Shown here: positions 1-7,102 of the stretch, piece after piece
Layout: the number at the start of each line of letters is the position of its first letter
How positions within the stretch are numbered: position 1 is the first letter of the stretch
Assembly (NCBI RefSeq): GCF_900199705.1
Contig: NZ_LT904908.1
Coordinates: 1,450,998-1,502,839 of the forward strand
From: Collinsella provencensis
Lineage (GTDB): Bacteria; Actinomycetota; Coriobacteriia; Coriobacteriales; Coriobacteriaceae
Direction of reading: 5' to 3'
DNA: 51,842 bases
Made by a program: the position numbers and the translations under genes
The notes under the pieces: generated by a model
Told to the model about the DNA's origin: nothing
The model's database searches: none
What the model saw: only the letters and a program-made list of their open reading frames with translations

Positions 1-1
1 A

Positions 2-337
2 ACGGTCACGACGCTTGTTGCCATGATTCATGAGCTTGCAGTTTACGATTCGCATTTTGTGCATTTGCGCGCGTTGTCGCTTGATCAGGTGGAGCAAAGC
101 GTGCAGCGTATGGGTGCGCTTTCGGTTGATGAGATTGCAGCGCTGCCGGGTATTCAGGCAAAACGCGCACCGGTGATTCTTGCGGGTGCCGTTATCGTGC
201 GCGAGCTTATGCGCGCGGGCGGATACGATAGCTTGACGGTGAGTGAGAATAGCCTGCTTGCAGGGGTTGCTGCCACGGTATTCGAAGCGATTTGCGAAGG
301 GCGAACCGCGGTTGGCTGGATCCCGGAGCTTTCGTAG
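2..337 (+). CDS. Ppx/GppA family phosphatase, C-terminal fragment
   Basis: This is the end of an exopolyphosphatase / guanosine pentaphosphate phosphatase-type protein, which hydrolyses polyphosphate or pppGpp in the cytoplasm. The reading frame is open from base 2, and the first residues, TVTTLVA, fit the glycine/threonine-rich loop of this ASKHA-fold family. The stretch LPGIQAKRAPVILAGA is the family's typical distal motif (usually GxxxxRADVIxAG), followed by VRELM and SENSLLAG. The gene begins before the window, so its length and partner genes cannot be judged. The internal ATG at 23 is not the start, because family homology continues upstream of it. It ends about 110 bases before a repeat-rich gene-free region. 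The family assignment is fairly sure; polyphosphate versus pppGpp preference cannot be told. Confidence 0.85.
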   Translation, partial: TVTTLVAMIHELAVYDSHFVHLRALSLDQVEQSVQRMGALSVDEIAALPGIQAKRAPVILAGAVIVRELMRAGGYDSLTVSENSLLAGVAATVFEAICEGRTAVGWIPELS

Positions 338-472
338 TTGAATTTGGCCGATCGCTTTCTGCAGGTGGCATCCGCTGCCATTCACTGACCGCCATCACCT
401 GTGACTAATTGCTGTTGCCTATGGTTTCTTGCCATCGCCCGCGGTCAGTTGCCGTTACCTATGGCCAGCTGT

Positions 473-532
473 CGTTACCTATGGATTAATGCCTTTTGGA
501 GCTCTGAAAGCGCAGAGAATCATAGGCAACGG
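473..532. repeat. 60-bp dispersed palindromic repeat, copy 1
   Basis: The ends are near-inverted repeats: CGTTACCTATGGATT at the left and AATCATAGGCAACG at the right. The middle contains CCTTTTGGAGCTC and GCAGAGAA. Inverted copies or close relatives occur at 1117-1177, 34316-34375 and 50875-50933, always between genes. The copy at 50875 is in the opposite orientation and matches almost base for base over the core. To the left (439-472) the sequence GCGGTCAGTTGCCGTTACC is also shared with the 1117 copy, so the full unit may be longer. Confidence 0.7.
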
Positions 533-631
533 AAGAGTGCCATAGCTAATAGGGTGAAGGGCGGCAGAGAAGGTGGCCCTTTCCGAGCTGGAATTAAACC
601 TATGGATTGCGTTGTTGCCTACGATTGGTAG

Positions 632-678
632 CAGCTACCTACGGATTTTTCCAAAGTGCAGAAAGATGTATGCAACGG
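632..678. repeat. degenerate copy of the 60-bp palindromic repeat
   Basis: The sequence has the same order of landmarks as the better copies: CTACCTACGGATTTTT, CCAAAGTGCAGAAAG, then ATGCAACGG. It is more diverged, and its ends pair only partly. It lies about 100 bases from copy 1 in the same orientation. Confidence 0.4.
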
Positions 679-763
679 CAAAGAGAAAATGGGCGGGTTC
701 GTGCTCGTGTGCCAGACGCGGGCTTCGGATTTCAAATACTTTCCTCGTCGCGATTTGAGGAGA

Positions 764-959
764 TGGTCAATTTACCCCCAGATTGGGGTGTTCAGGTGTT
801 GTTTTGGGCTGCTTGCGCAGCGTCTCTCAGCCCATTTGGCGTGGACGGCTCCGTGAATCCTGCGGTTTTGTTGGCGAGGATTCTCGATGGGGTATCTCGG
901 AGGTAGTTTTTCAGACGAATTGGGCGCACGGACACCCCAGCCTGGGGGTAAATTAACCA
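764..959. mobile_element. MITE-like inverted-repeat element (about 196 bp)
   Basis: The left arm (764-792) and right arm (931-959) are inverted copies of each other. Both contain TTTACCCCCAG followed by TGGGGTGT when read inward, and 25 of 29 positions match by eye. Each arm also contains a small palindrome, CCCC-AG-NNTGGGG. The interior is GC-rich and has no gene. No clear target-site duplication was found. The design is that of a non-autonomous miniature element, but no second copy or matching transposase is in the window. Confidence 0.5.
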
Positions 960-1116
960 CTTTTCCAAAACGTCATGCAATCGCGTGCTGCTGCAGTCAT
1001 TTTTTCGGACAGTCGTCGTTTCCAATGAATGGGGTGCGTTGCTTTGCAGATGGTCGTTGGTTTTCCATCACTCGAAGCTGTTGTCTTGGTTGTCTGTTGT
1101 TACCTGCGGTCAGTTG

Positions 1117-1177
1117 CCGTTACCTATGAATTTCTTCCTTTTGAAGCTCTAAAAGTGCAGAAAATCATAGGTAATTG
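1117..1177. repeat. 60-bp dispersed palindromic repeat, copy 2
   Basis: It runs from CCGTTACCTATGAATTT to GAAAATCATAGGTAATTG, with CCTTTTGAAGCTCT and AAGTGCAG in the middle. It has the same orientation and interior as the copy at 473-532 and shares the flank GCGGTCAGTTG with it. Confidence 0.7.
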
Positions 1178-1211
1178 ACGGGCGACATAGATAACGGCAA
1201 CGGGTGCCCTT

Positions 1212-1289
1212 GAGTCCGTGCAAGGGGCACGGATCCTAGGGGCGATTGGTTATTCACTTGTTCCAAAGCTGGTAGGGGCGGTGGGACTC
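1212..1289. repeat. 78-bp direct repeat, left copy, with partial tRNA 3' end
   Basis: This segment is identical to 1391-1468 apart from a few substitutions (for example GGGGCACGG versus GGGGAACGG, and ATTCACTTG versus ATTCGCTTG). Its last 21 bases (1269-1289) reproduce the 3' end of the tRNA-Leu gene on the minus strand, including the CCA and part of the T arm. The copy stops inside the T stem, so this is a truncated tRNA, not a working gene. Confidence 0.8.
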
Positions 1290-1390
1290 CGCCCGGCTGC
1301 GCCGTGCGTTCCGCTTCGGGCCTTTCGGCCCTCGCGCGCTCCGCTGGGAAACGCTGCTGCGTTCCCGCAGCTCCGCGCCCTCTCGGGTTC

Positions 1391-1468
1391 GAGTCCGTGC
1401 AAGGGGAACGGATCCTAGGGGCGATTGGTTATTCGCTTGTTCCAAAGCTGGTAGGGGCGGTGGGACTC
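1391..1468. repeat. 78-bp direct repeat, right copy, overlapping tRNA-Leu
   Basis: This is the second copy of the repeat at 1212-1289. Here it runs into the intact tRNA-Leu gene. The 101 bp between the copies is very GC-rich, with short hairpins such as GGGCCTTTCGGCCC, and ends in GGGTTCGAGTCC, which looks like a T arm on the plus strand. Duplication of a tRNA 3' end is what site-specific integration at a tRNA leaves behind, but simple tandem duplication would give the same picture. Confidence 0.8.
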
Positions 1469-1533
1469 GAACCCACAATCCCGAAGGCCGAAGATTTTAA
1501 GTCTCCTGCGTATGCCAATTCCGCCACGCCCCC
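1449..1533 (-). tRNA. tRNA-Leu (anticodon TAA)
   Basis: Read on the minus strand, the gene starts GGGGGCG and ends CGCCCCT-A-CCA, which form the acceptor stem with one G-U pair. The anticodon stem GGAGA/TCTTC encloses the loop CTTAAAA, giving anticodon TAA. A long variable arm, the TTCGA loop and an encoded CCA are all present, as expected for a class II leucine tRNA of 85 bases. A TTACAC box about 13 bases upstream may be its -10 element. It is divergent from the second leucine tRNA. Confidence 0.93.
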
Positions 1534-1582
1534 ACAACGAGCAAGTGTAACACGCATCCTCAGTGCGATTAGAAAAAAGTTC

Positions 1583-1611
1583 TTGAATCAAAGGCATCGT
1601 TTGGTTAGTAT
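1583..1611 (+). promoter_or_regulatory. promoter of tRNA-Leu (CAG)
   Basis: TTGAAT and TAGTAT are separated by 17 bases and lie 11 bases before the first base of the mature tRNA. This is the spacing expected of a housekeeping sigma-factor promoter. Confidence 0.7.
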
Positions 1612-1621
1612 GTAACTCCAT

Positions 1622-1708
1622 GCGGGCGTGGCGGAATTGGCAGACGCGTATGGTTCAGGTCCATATGGGGGCAACCCCGTGAAGGTTCAAGTCCTTTCGC
1701 CCGCACCA
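1622..1708 (+). tRNA. tRNA-Leu (anticodon CAG)
   Basis: The acceptor strands GCGGGCG and CGCCCGC pair perfectly, followed by A and an encoded CCA. The anticodon stem TATGG/CCATA encloses TTCAGGT, giving anticodon CAG. A long variable arm and a TTCAAGT T-loop are present, making an 87-base class II leucine tRNA. It has its own promoter and a terminator right after it, so it is a single-gene transcription unit. Confidence 0.95.
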
Positions 1709-1718
1709 CCGAATTATG

Positions 1719-1748
1719 AAGGCTCCGGCAACGGGGCCTTTTCTTTTT
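1719..1748 (+). terminator. intrinsic terminator after tRNA-Leu (CAG)
   Basis: AAGGCTCCG pairs with CGGGGCCTT (one G-U) around a GCAA loop and is followed by TTCTTTTT. Confidence 0.8.
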
Positions 1749-1845
1749 CTCCAAACGTTTTTAGCTGTGCGAGTCATTCGCCTTTTCAGCTAAAATGACG
1801 CGTTTTTGCTTTATTAGCCCATCGCCAATATCTCCAAAAAACTGC

Positions 1846-1876
1846 TTGACCTTGCCGTCGCGTCAGGGTTTACCGT
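1846..1876 (+). promoter_or_regulatory. MerR-type promoter with 19-bp spacer and operator dyad
   Basis: TTGACC and TACCGT are separated by exactly 19 bases, longer than normal and typical of promoters that MerR-family proteins switch on by twisting the DNA. The spacer holds a dyad, ACCTTGCCG-TCG-CGTCAGGGT, with 7 of 9 paired positions matching. It lies just before the MerR gene at 1914, so autoregulation is likely. Confidence 0.65.
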
Positions 1877-1913
1877 AACCTTGACGGAAAGGCCTCGACA
1901 GAGGGGAGGGGCG

Positions 1914-2681
1914 ATGGCAAAGAGACGCTACAGCATCGGAGATGTATCTCGCATCAGCGGCGTTAGTGCACGGGCGCTGCGTCTGTACGAGCAAGCCGGC
2001 CTGCTCGAACCCGCACGTCGAGAAAACGGATACCGTAGCTATTCGGAAGCGGATATCAACCGCTTGCAGGAAATCCTTTTGCTTCGTCGCACGGGAGTTG
2101 CGGTTGCCGACATCAAACCTCTGCTGAGTGGTCCTGCGCATGAGCGCGAATTGTTCCTGAAACGCCATCTTGAGCAGCTTAAGCGGGAACGTCGAGAGCT
2201 TGATCGCCTCATTAATACCGTCGAAAAAACGATTGAATCTCAAGCGAAGGGAACATCCATGACAGATGAAGAGAAATTTGAAGGCATGAAGCGCTCTTTG
2301 GTTGACGAGAACGAGCGCGCGTACGGCGCTGAAGTGCGTGAGCGCTATGGCAATGCCGCGATTGAGGAAAGCAATCGCAAGATGCTCGGCCTGACTCAAG
2401 AGCAATTCGCCCGTTTCCGTGAGCTGGAGTCGAAGATTGTCGAAGAGCTTGAGCGCGCGGTGCGGGATGGCATCGATCCATTGGGCGAGGTCGGGGAGCG
2501 CATGTACGAAATGCATCGCGAATGGCTTGGCTTTACCTGGGGCTTTTATACTCCTGAGGCTCATTGCGGCTTGGCCGAAGGCTATGTGGCAGACGACCGT
2601 TTCCGCGCGTATTACGACCGAAACGTCGAAGGCTGTGCTAAATGGTTGCGCGATGCCATCTGCGCTCATGCTCACGAGTAA
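1914..2681 (+). CDS. MerR family regulator with TipAS-type ligand domain
   Basis: The protein is a 255-residue cytoplasmic activator of the TipA class. Residues 1-70 are a MerR winged helix (YSIGDVSRISGVSARALRLY, then the wing with GYRSYSE). A coiled dimer helix follows at about 75-110. The rest is a TipAS domain, with EWLGFTWGFYTPEAHCGLAEGY as its tell-tale segment (shown here only to place the family). Such proteins bind thiopeptide antibiotics or other hydrophobic drugs and turn on their own promoter. ATG 1914 was chosen over upstream TTG 1881 because GAGGGGAGGGG lies just before it and the MerR fold begins there. The spaced promoter at 1846 supports self-control. No drug pump is adjacent, so the target genes are unknown. 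Confidence 0.88.
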   Translation: MAKRRYSIGDVSRISGVSARALRLYEQAGLLEPARRENGYRSYSEADINRLQEILLLRRTGVAVADIKPLLSGPAHERELFLKRHLEQLKRERRELDRLINTVEKTIESQAKGTSMTDEEKFEGMKRSLVDENERAYGAEVRERYGNAAIEESNRKMLGLTQEQFARFRELESKIVEELERAVRDGIDPLGEVGERMYEMHREWLGFTWGFYTPEAHCGLAEGYVADDRFRAYYDRNVEGCAKWLRDAICAHAHE

Positions 2682-2926
2682 GGTGGAGTGATTTGCCTCG
2701 TCTTTTGCTGTTCGTAGTTGGAGCGTGTCGGAAGGTGACGGTGCCGGGGCGCGCTGGGTAAAACCGGCTCGCGAAACGTTGGCATTCAGCCGTGCCGACG
2801 CGCGAAAGAAGTATGTGAACGCCCCTTGAGTCCTCATCGTGCGCTACGCTTGTCGTATCTTGGGTACCAGACGAGTAGTCATATGTCGAAACAAGCAACC
2901 AGATGTCGAGCGAGCAGGGGGCAGCA

Positions 2927-3991
2927 ATGACTGAGAGAATCCGCGGCGTGAACCTGTCGGGCTGGTTTATTTTGGAACCGTGGGTGACGCCGTCGCTGTT
3001 TGCGGCAACGGGCGCTTCCAACGACGGAGAGCTCCAGTGCGTGCTGGGCGCCACCGCGTATAACGAGCGAATTCGCGAACATTACGAGACTTTTATCTCG
3101 GAAAACGACTTCAAGCGCATGTCTGCCATGGGTCTCAACGCGGTGCGCCTCCCAGTTCCGTGGTATGCCTTCGGCGTTCAGAACGAGCGTGAGTCCTACA
3201 TTCCCTGCATCGATTACATCGACCGCGCTATGGAGTGGGCTGGCAAATACGACATGAAGGTGCTTCTCGACCTCGCAACGGTCCCGGGCGGACAGGGCGA
3301 CTCGAACAGTTCTGCAACCACGCCCGATTCCATGGCGGACTGGCATTCCTCATCTAACGGCCGCGAAGTCGCCCTCGGCACGCTCGAGCGCTTGGCCGAG
3401 CGCTACGGTGCAAACGAGGCGCTGCTCGGCATCGAGTTGCTCGACTCGCCCCTCATGAGTATGCGCAAGAACCTATTCACTGTAACCGAGGGAATCCCCA
3501 GCCATTATCTGCGCAACTTCTACCGTGACGCCTACGATATCGTTCGCACGTATATGCCCACGCGCAAGATAATCGTGTTTTCCGCCTCGGGCAATCCCAG
3601 CGCGTGGAAGCGCTTTATGGCTTCTGACCACTTCCAAAACGTGGTCATGGACGTGCATCTGTATCACTATCGCGACGAAAACGCGCAGGACATCACAGCT
3701 CCTCAAGGGCTCAAAAATGCGCTCAATCGTAACAAGGCGATCATTCGAGATGCGAAAAAGGCCGGCTTTCCCGTGTTGGTGGGCGAGTGGTCGGGTGCGG
3801 CAGTGCTTGCCGGCTCGTCGATAACGCCCGAGGGGCAGCGCGCCTTTGAGCGCGTTTTCGTGTCCAATCAGCTTGCGACGTTCGATGCGGCAAACGGCTG
3901 GTTCTTCCAAACGTGGAAGACCGAGCGCCGCATTGCCGCATGGGACGCGCGTGTGGCGCTGGCTCCGCTCGAGCGCGCCATGATGGAGTAG
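2927..3991 (+). CDS. GH5-like glucanase fold, probable catalytic acid lost
   Basis: The protein (354 residues) aligns from memory with fungal-type exo-1,3-beta-glucanases of glycoside hydrolase family 5. Matches are GVNLSGWFILEPWVTPSLF near the start, DVHLYHY in the middle, VGEWSG with the nucleophile Glu287, and GWFFQTWKTE at the end. The conserved NEP that carries the acid/base glutamate reads DSP (Asp173-Ser174-Pro175), and the usual LHG before PG reads LAT. The fold and nucleophile therefore remain while the acid is gone. There is no signal peptide, so it should be cytoplasmic. The start at 2927 follows AGCAGGGGG; ATG 2903 is in frame but has a weaker site. It ends 6 bases before rsmI, so the two are probably cotranscribed. 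It may be a pseudoenzyme, a binding protein or an enzyme with altered chemistry. Confidence 0.8.
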   Translation: MTERIRGVNLSGWFILEPWVTPSLFAATGASNDGELQCVLGATAYNERIREHYETFISENDFKRMSAMGLNAVRLPVPWYAFGVQNERESYIPCIDYIDRAMEWAGKYDMKVLLDLATVPGGQGDSNSSATTPDSMADWHSSSNGREVALGTLERLAERYGANEALLGIELLDSPLMSMRKNLFTVTEGIPSHYLRNFYRDAYDIVRTYMPTRKIIVFSASGNPSAWKRFMASDHFQNVVMDVHLYHYRDENAQDITAPQGLKNALNRNKAIIRDAKKAGFPVLVGEWSGAAVLAGSSITPEGQRAFERVFVSNQLATFDAANGWFFQTWKTERRIAAWDARVALAPLERAMME

Positions 3992-3997
3992 CGTGCG

Positions 3998-5008
3998 ATG
4001 GGTATGGAGAGAGAGCAGATGATGGAGGGGCAGACGAGCGCGGAGTTTGATGCGGACGATCGCTCGGCGGCGAACGCAGGTCAAAGGGATGCCGACGCAC
4101 CCGCGAAGCACCCCGCCGGCATGTTGTCGATGGTCGGAACCCCCATCGGCAATCTGGGAGATCTTTCCCCGCGCGCGGCGGACGCGTTTCGCGCTGCCGA
4201 TGTGATTTGCTGCGAGGATACGCGTGTGACCTCGAAGCTCTTGGCGCATCTGGGTATTTCCAAACCGCTTATGCGCTGCGATGAAAACGTGATAGCTCAG
4301 CGTGCCCCCGAGCTGGTGGAGCGCGTGCTGGCGGGCGAGCGAATCGCTTTTGCCTCGGATGCCGGCATGCCGAGCGTGTCCGATCCGGGTCAAGTCCTTG
4401 TAGAGCAAGCGCGCGAGGCGGGGGCTTCCGTCGAGGTTATCCCCGGTCCTTCTGCGTGCGTGACGGCGTTGGTTTTGAGCGGTATTCCGTGCGACCAGTT
4501 CTTCTTTGAGGGCTTTTTGCCACGCAAGCACGGTGAGCGCGTGCGTCGCCTGCGTCGTTTGGCTCCCGTGCCCGGTGCGCTGATCTTTTACGAATCGCCG
4601 CATCGCGCAGAGGCATCGCTCGCTGCGATCGCCGAGGTTTTCCCTACACGCATGGTGGCACTTTGCCGCGAACTCACCAAGCTGCATGAGGAGGTGTTGC
4701 GTGCTCCTGCGCCCGAGCTGCTGGAAGCCGTTCGCGAGCGTGGCGAGCTCAAGGGCGAGATGGTGATCGTGGTCGCTGCGCCCAGTGCAGAAGAGCTTGA
4801 GGCTTGGGATTCTGCTGGCATTATTGCTGGTACGGGTTTTGCAGCAGTCCCCGCAACGGCAGAGGATCGCGATGCTGCTCTCACGGGTGCCATCAAGGAG
4901 GCGCTTGCTGCGGGTGACTCCGCAAACGCCATTGCCAAGCGTCTTTCTCAGCAGTTTTCAATGAAAAAGCGCGACGTGTACGCGCGCGTGCTAGAGCTGG
5001 TAGAATAG
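3998..5008 (+). CDS. rsmI: 16S rRNA (cytidine1402-2'-O)-methyltransferase RsmI
   Basis: RsmI uses S-adenosylmethionine to methylate the 2'-hydroxyl of C1402 in the decoding centre of 16S rRNA. The tetrapyrrole-methylase-like fold starts at about residue 44 with MVGTPIGNLGDLSPRA, followed by CCEDTRVT, ASDAGMPSVSDPG, IPGPSA and FYESPHR, all hallmarks of this family. The C-terminal 70 residues carry the usual small RsmI extension with an SANAIAKRLSQQ-type helix. A hydrophilic N-terminal tail of about 40 residues is longer than usual; GGAG lies 9 bases before ATG 3998, but later in-frame ATGs at 4004 or 4019 cannot be excluded. It sits 40 bases before metG, a common pairing in actinobacteria. Confidence 0.92.
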   Translation: MGMEREQMMEGQTSAEFDADDRSAANAGQRDADAPAKHPAGMLSMVGTPIGNLGDLSPRAADAFRAADVICCEDTRVTSKLLAHLGISKPLMRCDENVIAQRAPELVERVLAGERIAFASDAGMPSVSDPGQVLVEQAREAGASVEVIPGPSACVTALVLSGIPCDQFFFEGFLPRKHGERVRRLRRLAPVPGALIFYESPHRAEASLAAIAEVFPTRMVALCRELTKLHEEVLRAPAPELLEAVRERGELKGEMVIVVAAPSAEELEAWDSAGIIAGTGFAAVPATAEDRDAALTGAIKEALAAGDSANAIAKRLSQQFSMKKRDVYARVLELVE

Positions 5009-5048
5009 CACGTTGCACCAACACCGAGCAGGAAGGGACACGCGCGTC

Positions 5049-6638
5049 ATGAGCACGAAGCCATCCTATTACATCACCACCCCGATCTATTACGTGAACG
5101 CCGCGCCGCATCTGGGCACCGCGTACTCCACCATCATCGCCGACGTGCAGGCTCGCTATCGTCGCGCCACCGGTTACAACGTCAAGTTCCTCACCGGCAT
5201 GGACGAGCACGGCCAGAAGGTCGCCGAGGCCGCCGAGAAGCACGGCATGACGCCGCAGGAGTGGTGCGACAGCCAGGCGCCGCTGTTCAAGGAGCTGTGG
5301 GGCGAGCTCGAGATTTCCAATGACGACTTCATCCGCACCACTGAGGAGCGCCAGAATCGCGCCGTGCAGTACCTGTGGGAGCGTATGCAGGAGTCGGGTT
5401 ACATCTACAAGGGCAGCTACGACGGCTGGTACTGCGTGCCCGATGAGACCTTCTTCACCGAGACGCAGGTTGAAAAGGCGGACGAGGCGCGTGGCACCAA
5501 GGGCGCTCACCTGTGCCCCGACTGCGATCGCCCGCTCGAGCGTGTGCAGGAGGAGAGCTGGTTCTTTAAGCTTTCCGCCTTCCAGGACAGGCTGCTCAAG
5601 CTCTACGATGAGCATCCCGATTTCGTGCAGCCCGATTTCCGCATGAACGAGGTTCGTTCCTTTGTCGAGAGTGGCCTGCAGGACCTTTCCGTGAGCCGCA
5701 CCACCTTTGACTGGGGCATTCCCGTGCCGTTCGACGATGGCCACGTGACCTACGTGTGGTTTGACGCCCTGACCAACTACATGACTGCGGTGGGCTACGG
5801 TGCCGATGGTGACGAGGCCGCGGCCGACTTTGCCTATCGCTGGCCCGCGCACACGCACATCGTGGGCAAGGACATCATCCGCTTCCACTGCGTGATTTGG
5901 CCCGCCATGCTCATGGCGCTGGGCGAGGCCCTGCCCGAGCACGTGTTTGCCCATGGCTTCCTCACCGTTAAAAACGAGGAGACCGGCAAGGCCGAGAAAA
6001 TGTCCAAGTCCCGTGGCAATGCCATCGCTCCGCGTGAGGTCATCGAGAAGCTCGGCGTCGAGGGCTACCGTTACTACTTCATGACCGACGTGACGCCCGG
6101 CACCGACGGCGCTATCAGCTTCGGTCGCATGGAGCAGGTCTACAACGCTGACCTGGCCAACAGCTGGGGCAACCTCATTTCCCGCTCTACCAACATGTGC
6201 ATCAAGTACTTTGAGGGACATACGCCCGAGCACACCGCTGGTGCGGAGAACCCGCTTTCCCAGGTGGCCGCCGGTCTGTTCGACCGCTATGCCGCAAAGA
6301 TGGATGCGCTGGCTTACGGCGACGCCGCAAAGGAGGTCATGGAGCTCATCCATGCCGCCAATCACTACATCGAGGATTCCGAGCCCTGGACGCTGGCAAA
6401 GGATCCTGCCAAGGCGGGTGAGCTTGCCGATGTGATTTGGAACCTGCTTGAGGCAATCCGTATTTCCGCGCACCTGCTCATGCCGCTCATGCCTTCCACG
6501 AGCACCGAGGCGCTGCGTCGCATCGGCTGCGAGGCGGAGGCTGGCACGGACGACCTGCGCGCCGCTTGCGCGTGGGGCCAGCTTGCCGCCGGTTTGCCGG
6601 TTGAGAAGGGCGACCCCCCGTTCCCGCGCCTGGTGTAA
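5049..6638 (+). CDS. metG: methionyl-tRNA synthetase
   Basis: The enzyme charges tRNA-Met with methionine, using ATP, in the cytoplasm. The class I signatures are clear: PHLGTAYS (HIGH motif) at residues 20-27 and KMSKS at 317-321. A shortened connective peptide lies at about 130-165, with CVPDE and CPDCD as a single zinc-knuckle remnant. At 529 residues it lacks the C-terminal EMAP/OB tRNA-binding domain seen in the longer forms. ATG 5049 was chosen over TTG 5013 because GGAAGGGA precedes it and MSTKPSYYITTPIYY is the normal beginning. Codon use is strongly biased, as in a highly expressed gene. A strong terminator follows. Confidence 0.96.
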   Translation: MSTKPSYYITTPIYYVNAAPHLGTAYSTIIADVQARYRRATGYNVKFLTGMDEHGQKVAEAAEKHGMTPQEWCDSQAPLFKELWGELEISNDDFIRTTEERQNRAVQYLWERMQESGYIYKGSYDGWYCVPDETFFTETQVEKADEARGTKGAHLCPDCDRPLERVQEESWFFKLSAFQDRLLKLYDEHPDFVQPDFRMNEVRSFVESGLQDLSVSRTTFDWGIPVPFDDGHVTYVWFDALTNYMTAVGYGADGDEAAADFAYRWPAHTHIVGKDIIRFHCVIWPAMLMALGEALPEHVFAHGFLTVKNEETGKAEKMSKSRGNAIAPREVIEKLGVEGYRYYFMTDVTPGTDGAISFGRMEQVYNADLANSWGNLISRSTNMCIKYFEGHTPEHTAGAENPLSQVAAGLFDRYAAKMDALAYGDAAKEVMELIHAANHYIEDSEPWTLAKDPAKAGELADVIWNLLEAIRISAHLLMPLMPSTSTEALRRIGCEAEAGTDDLRAACAWGQLAAGLPVEKGDPPFPRLV

Positions 6639-6655
6639 CCGTTGCTTGTAACGAG

Positions 6656-6690
6656 GCGGTCCAACACTGACGTTGGACCGCTTCTTTTTG
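6656..6690 (+). terminator. intrinsic terminator after metG
   Basis: GCGGTCCAAC pairs perfectly with GTTGGACCGC around ACTGAC and is followed by TTCTTTTTG. Confidence 0.9.
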
Positions 6691-6712
6691 TCAACCGGAC
6701 TTGTTGAAAACG

Positions 6713-6782
6713 TCTCTGGTCCGCTGCTCTCGGCGATTTTGCCGTATCGGCTGAGACGGCAAAATCGTCCGTTTGCCAGAGG
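6713..6782. other. nested inverted repeat without T-run
   Basis: CGATTTTGCCGT (6734-6745) pairs perfectly with ACGGCAAAATCG (6756-6767). An outer stem, CTCTGG/CCAGAG, closes it further out. No run of T follows, so it is not an ordinary terminator. It lies between the metG terminator and the repeat element at 6798, in a stretch with no gene. It could be part of an unknown small RNA or a protein-binding palindrome. Confidence 0.5.
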
Positions 6783-6797
6783 TCGCTGACGTTTCAC

Positions 6798-6940
6798 ATT
6801 TTTGACGGAAATGCATAAATATAGACGGCGAGCGTAAGTAGACGAGGAAACCCCGGACTTTTGAGCTGGGGTTTTCTTTTTCAAAAACACCCTATACTCG
6901 GGAAAGCCAAAACAAATTGCGCATATCCGTCATTTTTTGT
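6798..6940 (+). mobile_element. terminator-carrying inverted-repeat element, copy 1
   Basis: The element is 143 bp and has inverted ends: TTTTTGACGGAAATGCATAAAT at the left, and the complement of AAAATGACGGATATGCGCAATTT at the right. A second copy of the same length lies at 22332-22475 in the opposite orientation. When that copy is reverse-complemented, the landmarks line up in order: TGACGG, ATGCATAAAT, AGTAGA, ACC-stem, GGTTT, CTTTTCAAAAAC, TACTCGG, GCGCATA and CCG. The hairpin in the middle is an intrinsic terminator. It contains no gene. It fills most of the 464-base gap between metG and rsmA. Confidence 0.72.
6848..6880 (+). terminator. intrinsic terminator inside repeat element copy 1
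   Basis: AAACCCC pairs with GGGGTTT, and TTCTTTTTC follows. It would back up the metG terminator on the plus strand. Confidence 0.75.
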
Positions 6941-7102
6941 TTGAGCTTCGCATTTGAACGTTACTCGGCCCGTGTTTTGAGCCTTTCGAGCGCATTTTGA
7001 GATTGACTGGATATTTGAGCGCGGTTCGTGCATCGTTTTGTAGTGTTTTGGCCTATTGTTTTGCTGCAGCTTGATAGCCAGAACATTTTGAAAGGAGTGC
7101 GC

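Larger units (their letters stand above)
338..1448. other. gene-free, repeat-rich stretch
   Basis: No convincing protein gene lies here. The stretch is built of small repeated pieces: two copies of a 60-bp palindromic repeat, a degenerate third copy, an inverted-repeat element with 29-bp arms, and a 78-bp direct repeat that includes the end of the neighbouring tRNA gene. Short open frames here run through the repeats on both strands and have no codon bias of their own. Short motifs such as TTACCTATG and its complement recur throughout. Confidence 0.75.

Noticed and set aside
760-1025. Small proteins starting MVNLPP on both strands
   Set aside because: The mirrored starts come from the inverted arms of the element at 764-959; there is no ribosome site or codon bias.
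4893-6890. 665-codon open frame on the minus strand opposite metG
   Set aside because: It is a mirror of a GC-rich, strongly biased gene; it has no domain, no ribosome site, and metG on the other strand is certain.
6690-7102. T-box or other known riboswitch before rsmA
   Set aside because: No T-box consensus (such as GGTGGNACC) or other recognisable riboswitch core was seen; the structures here are explained by the repeat element and its terminator.
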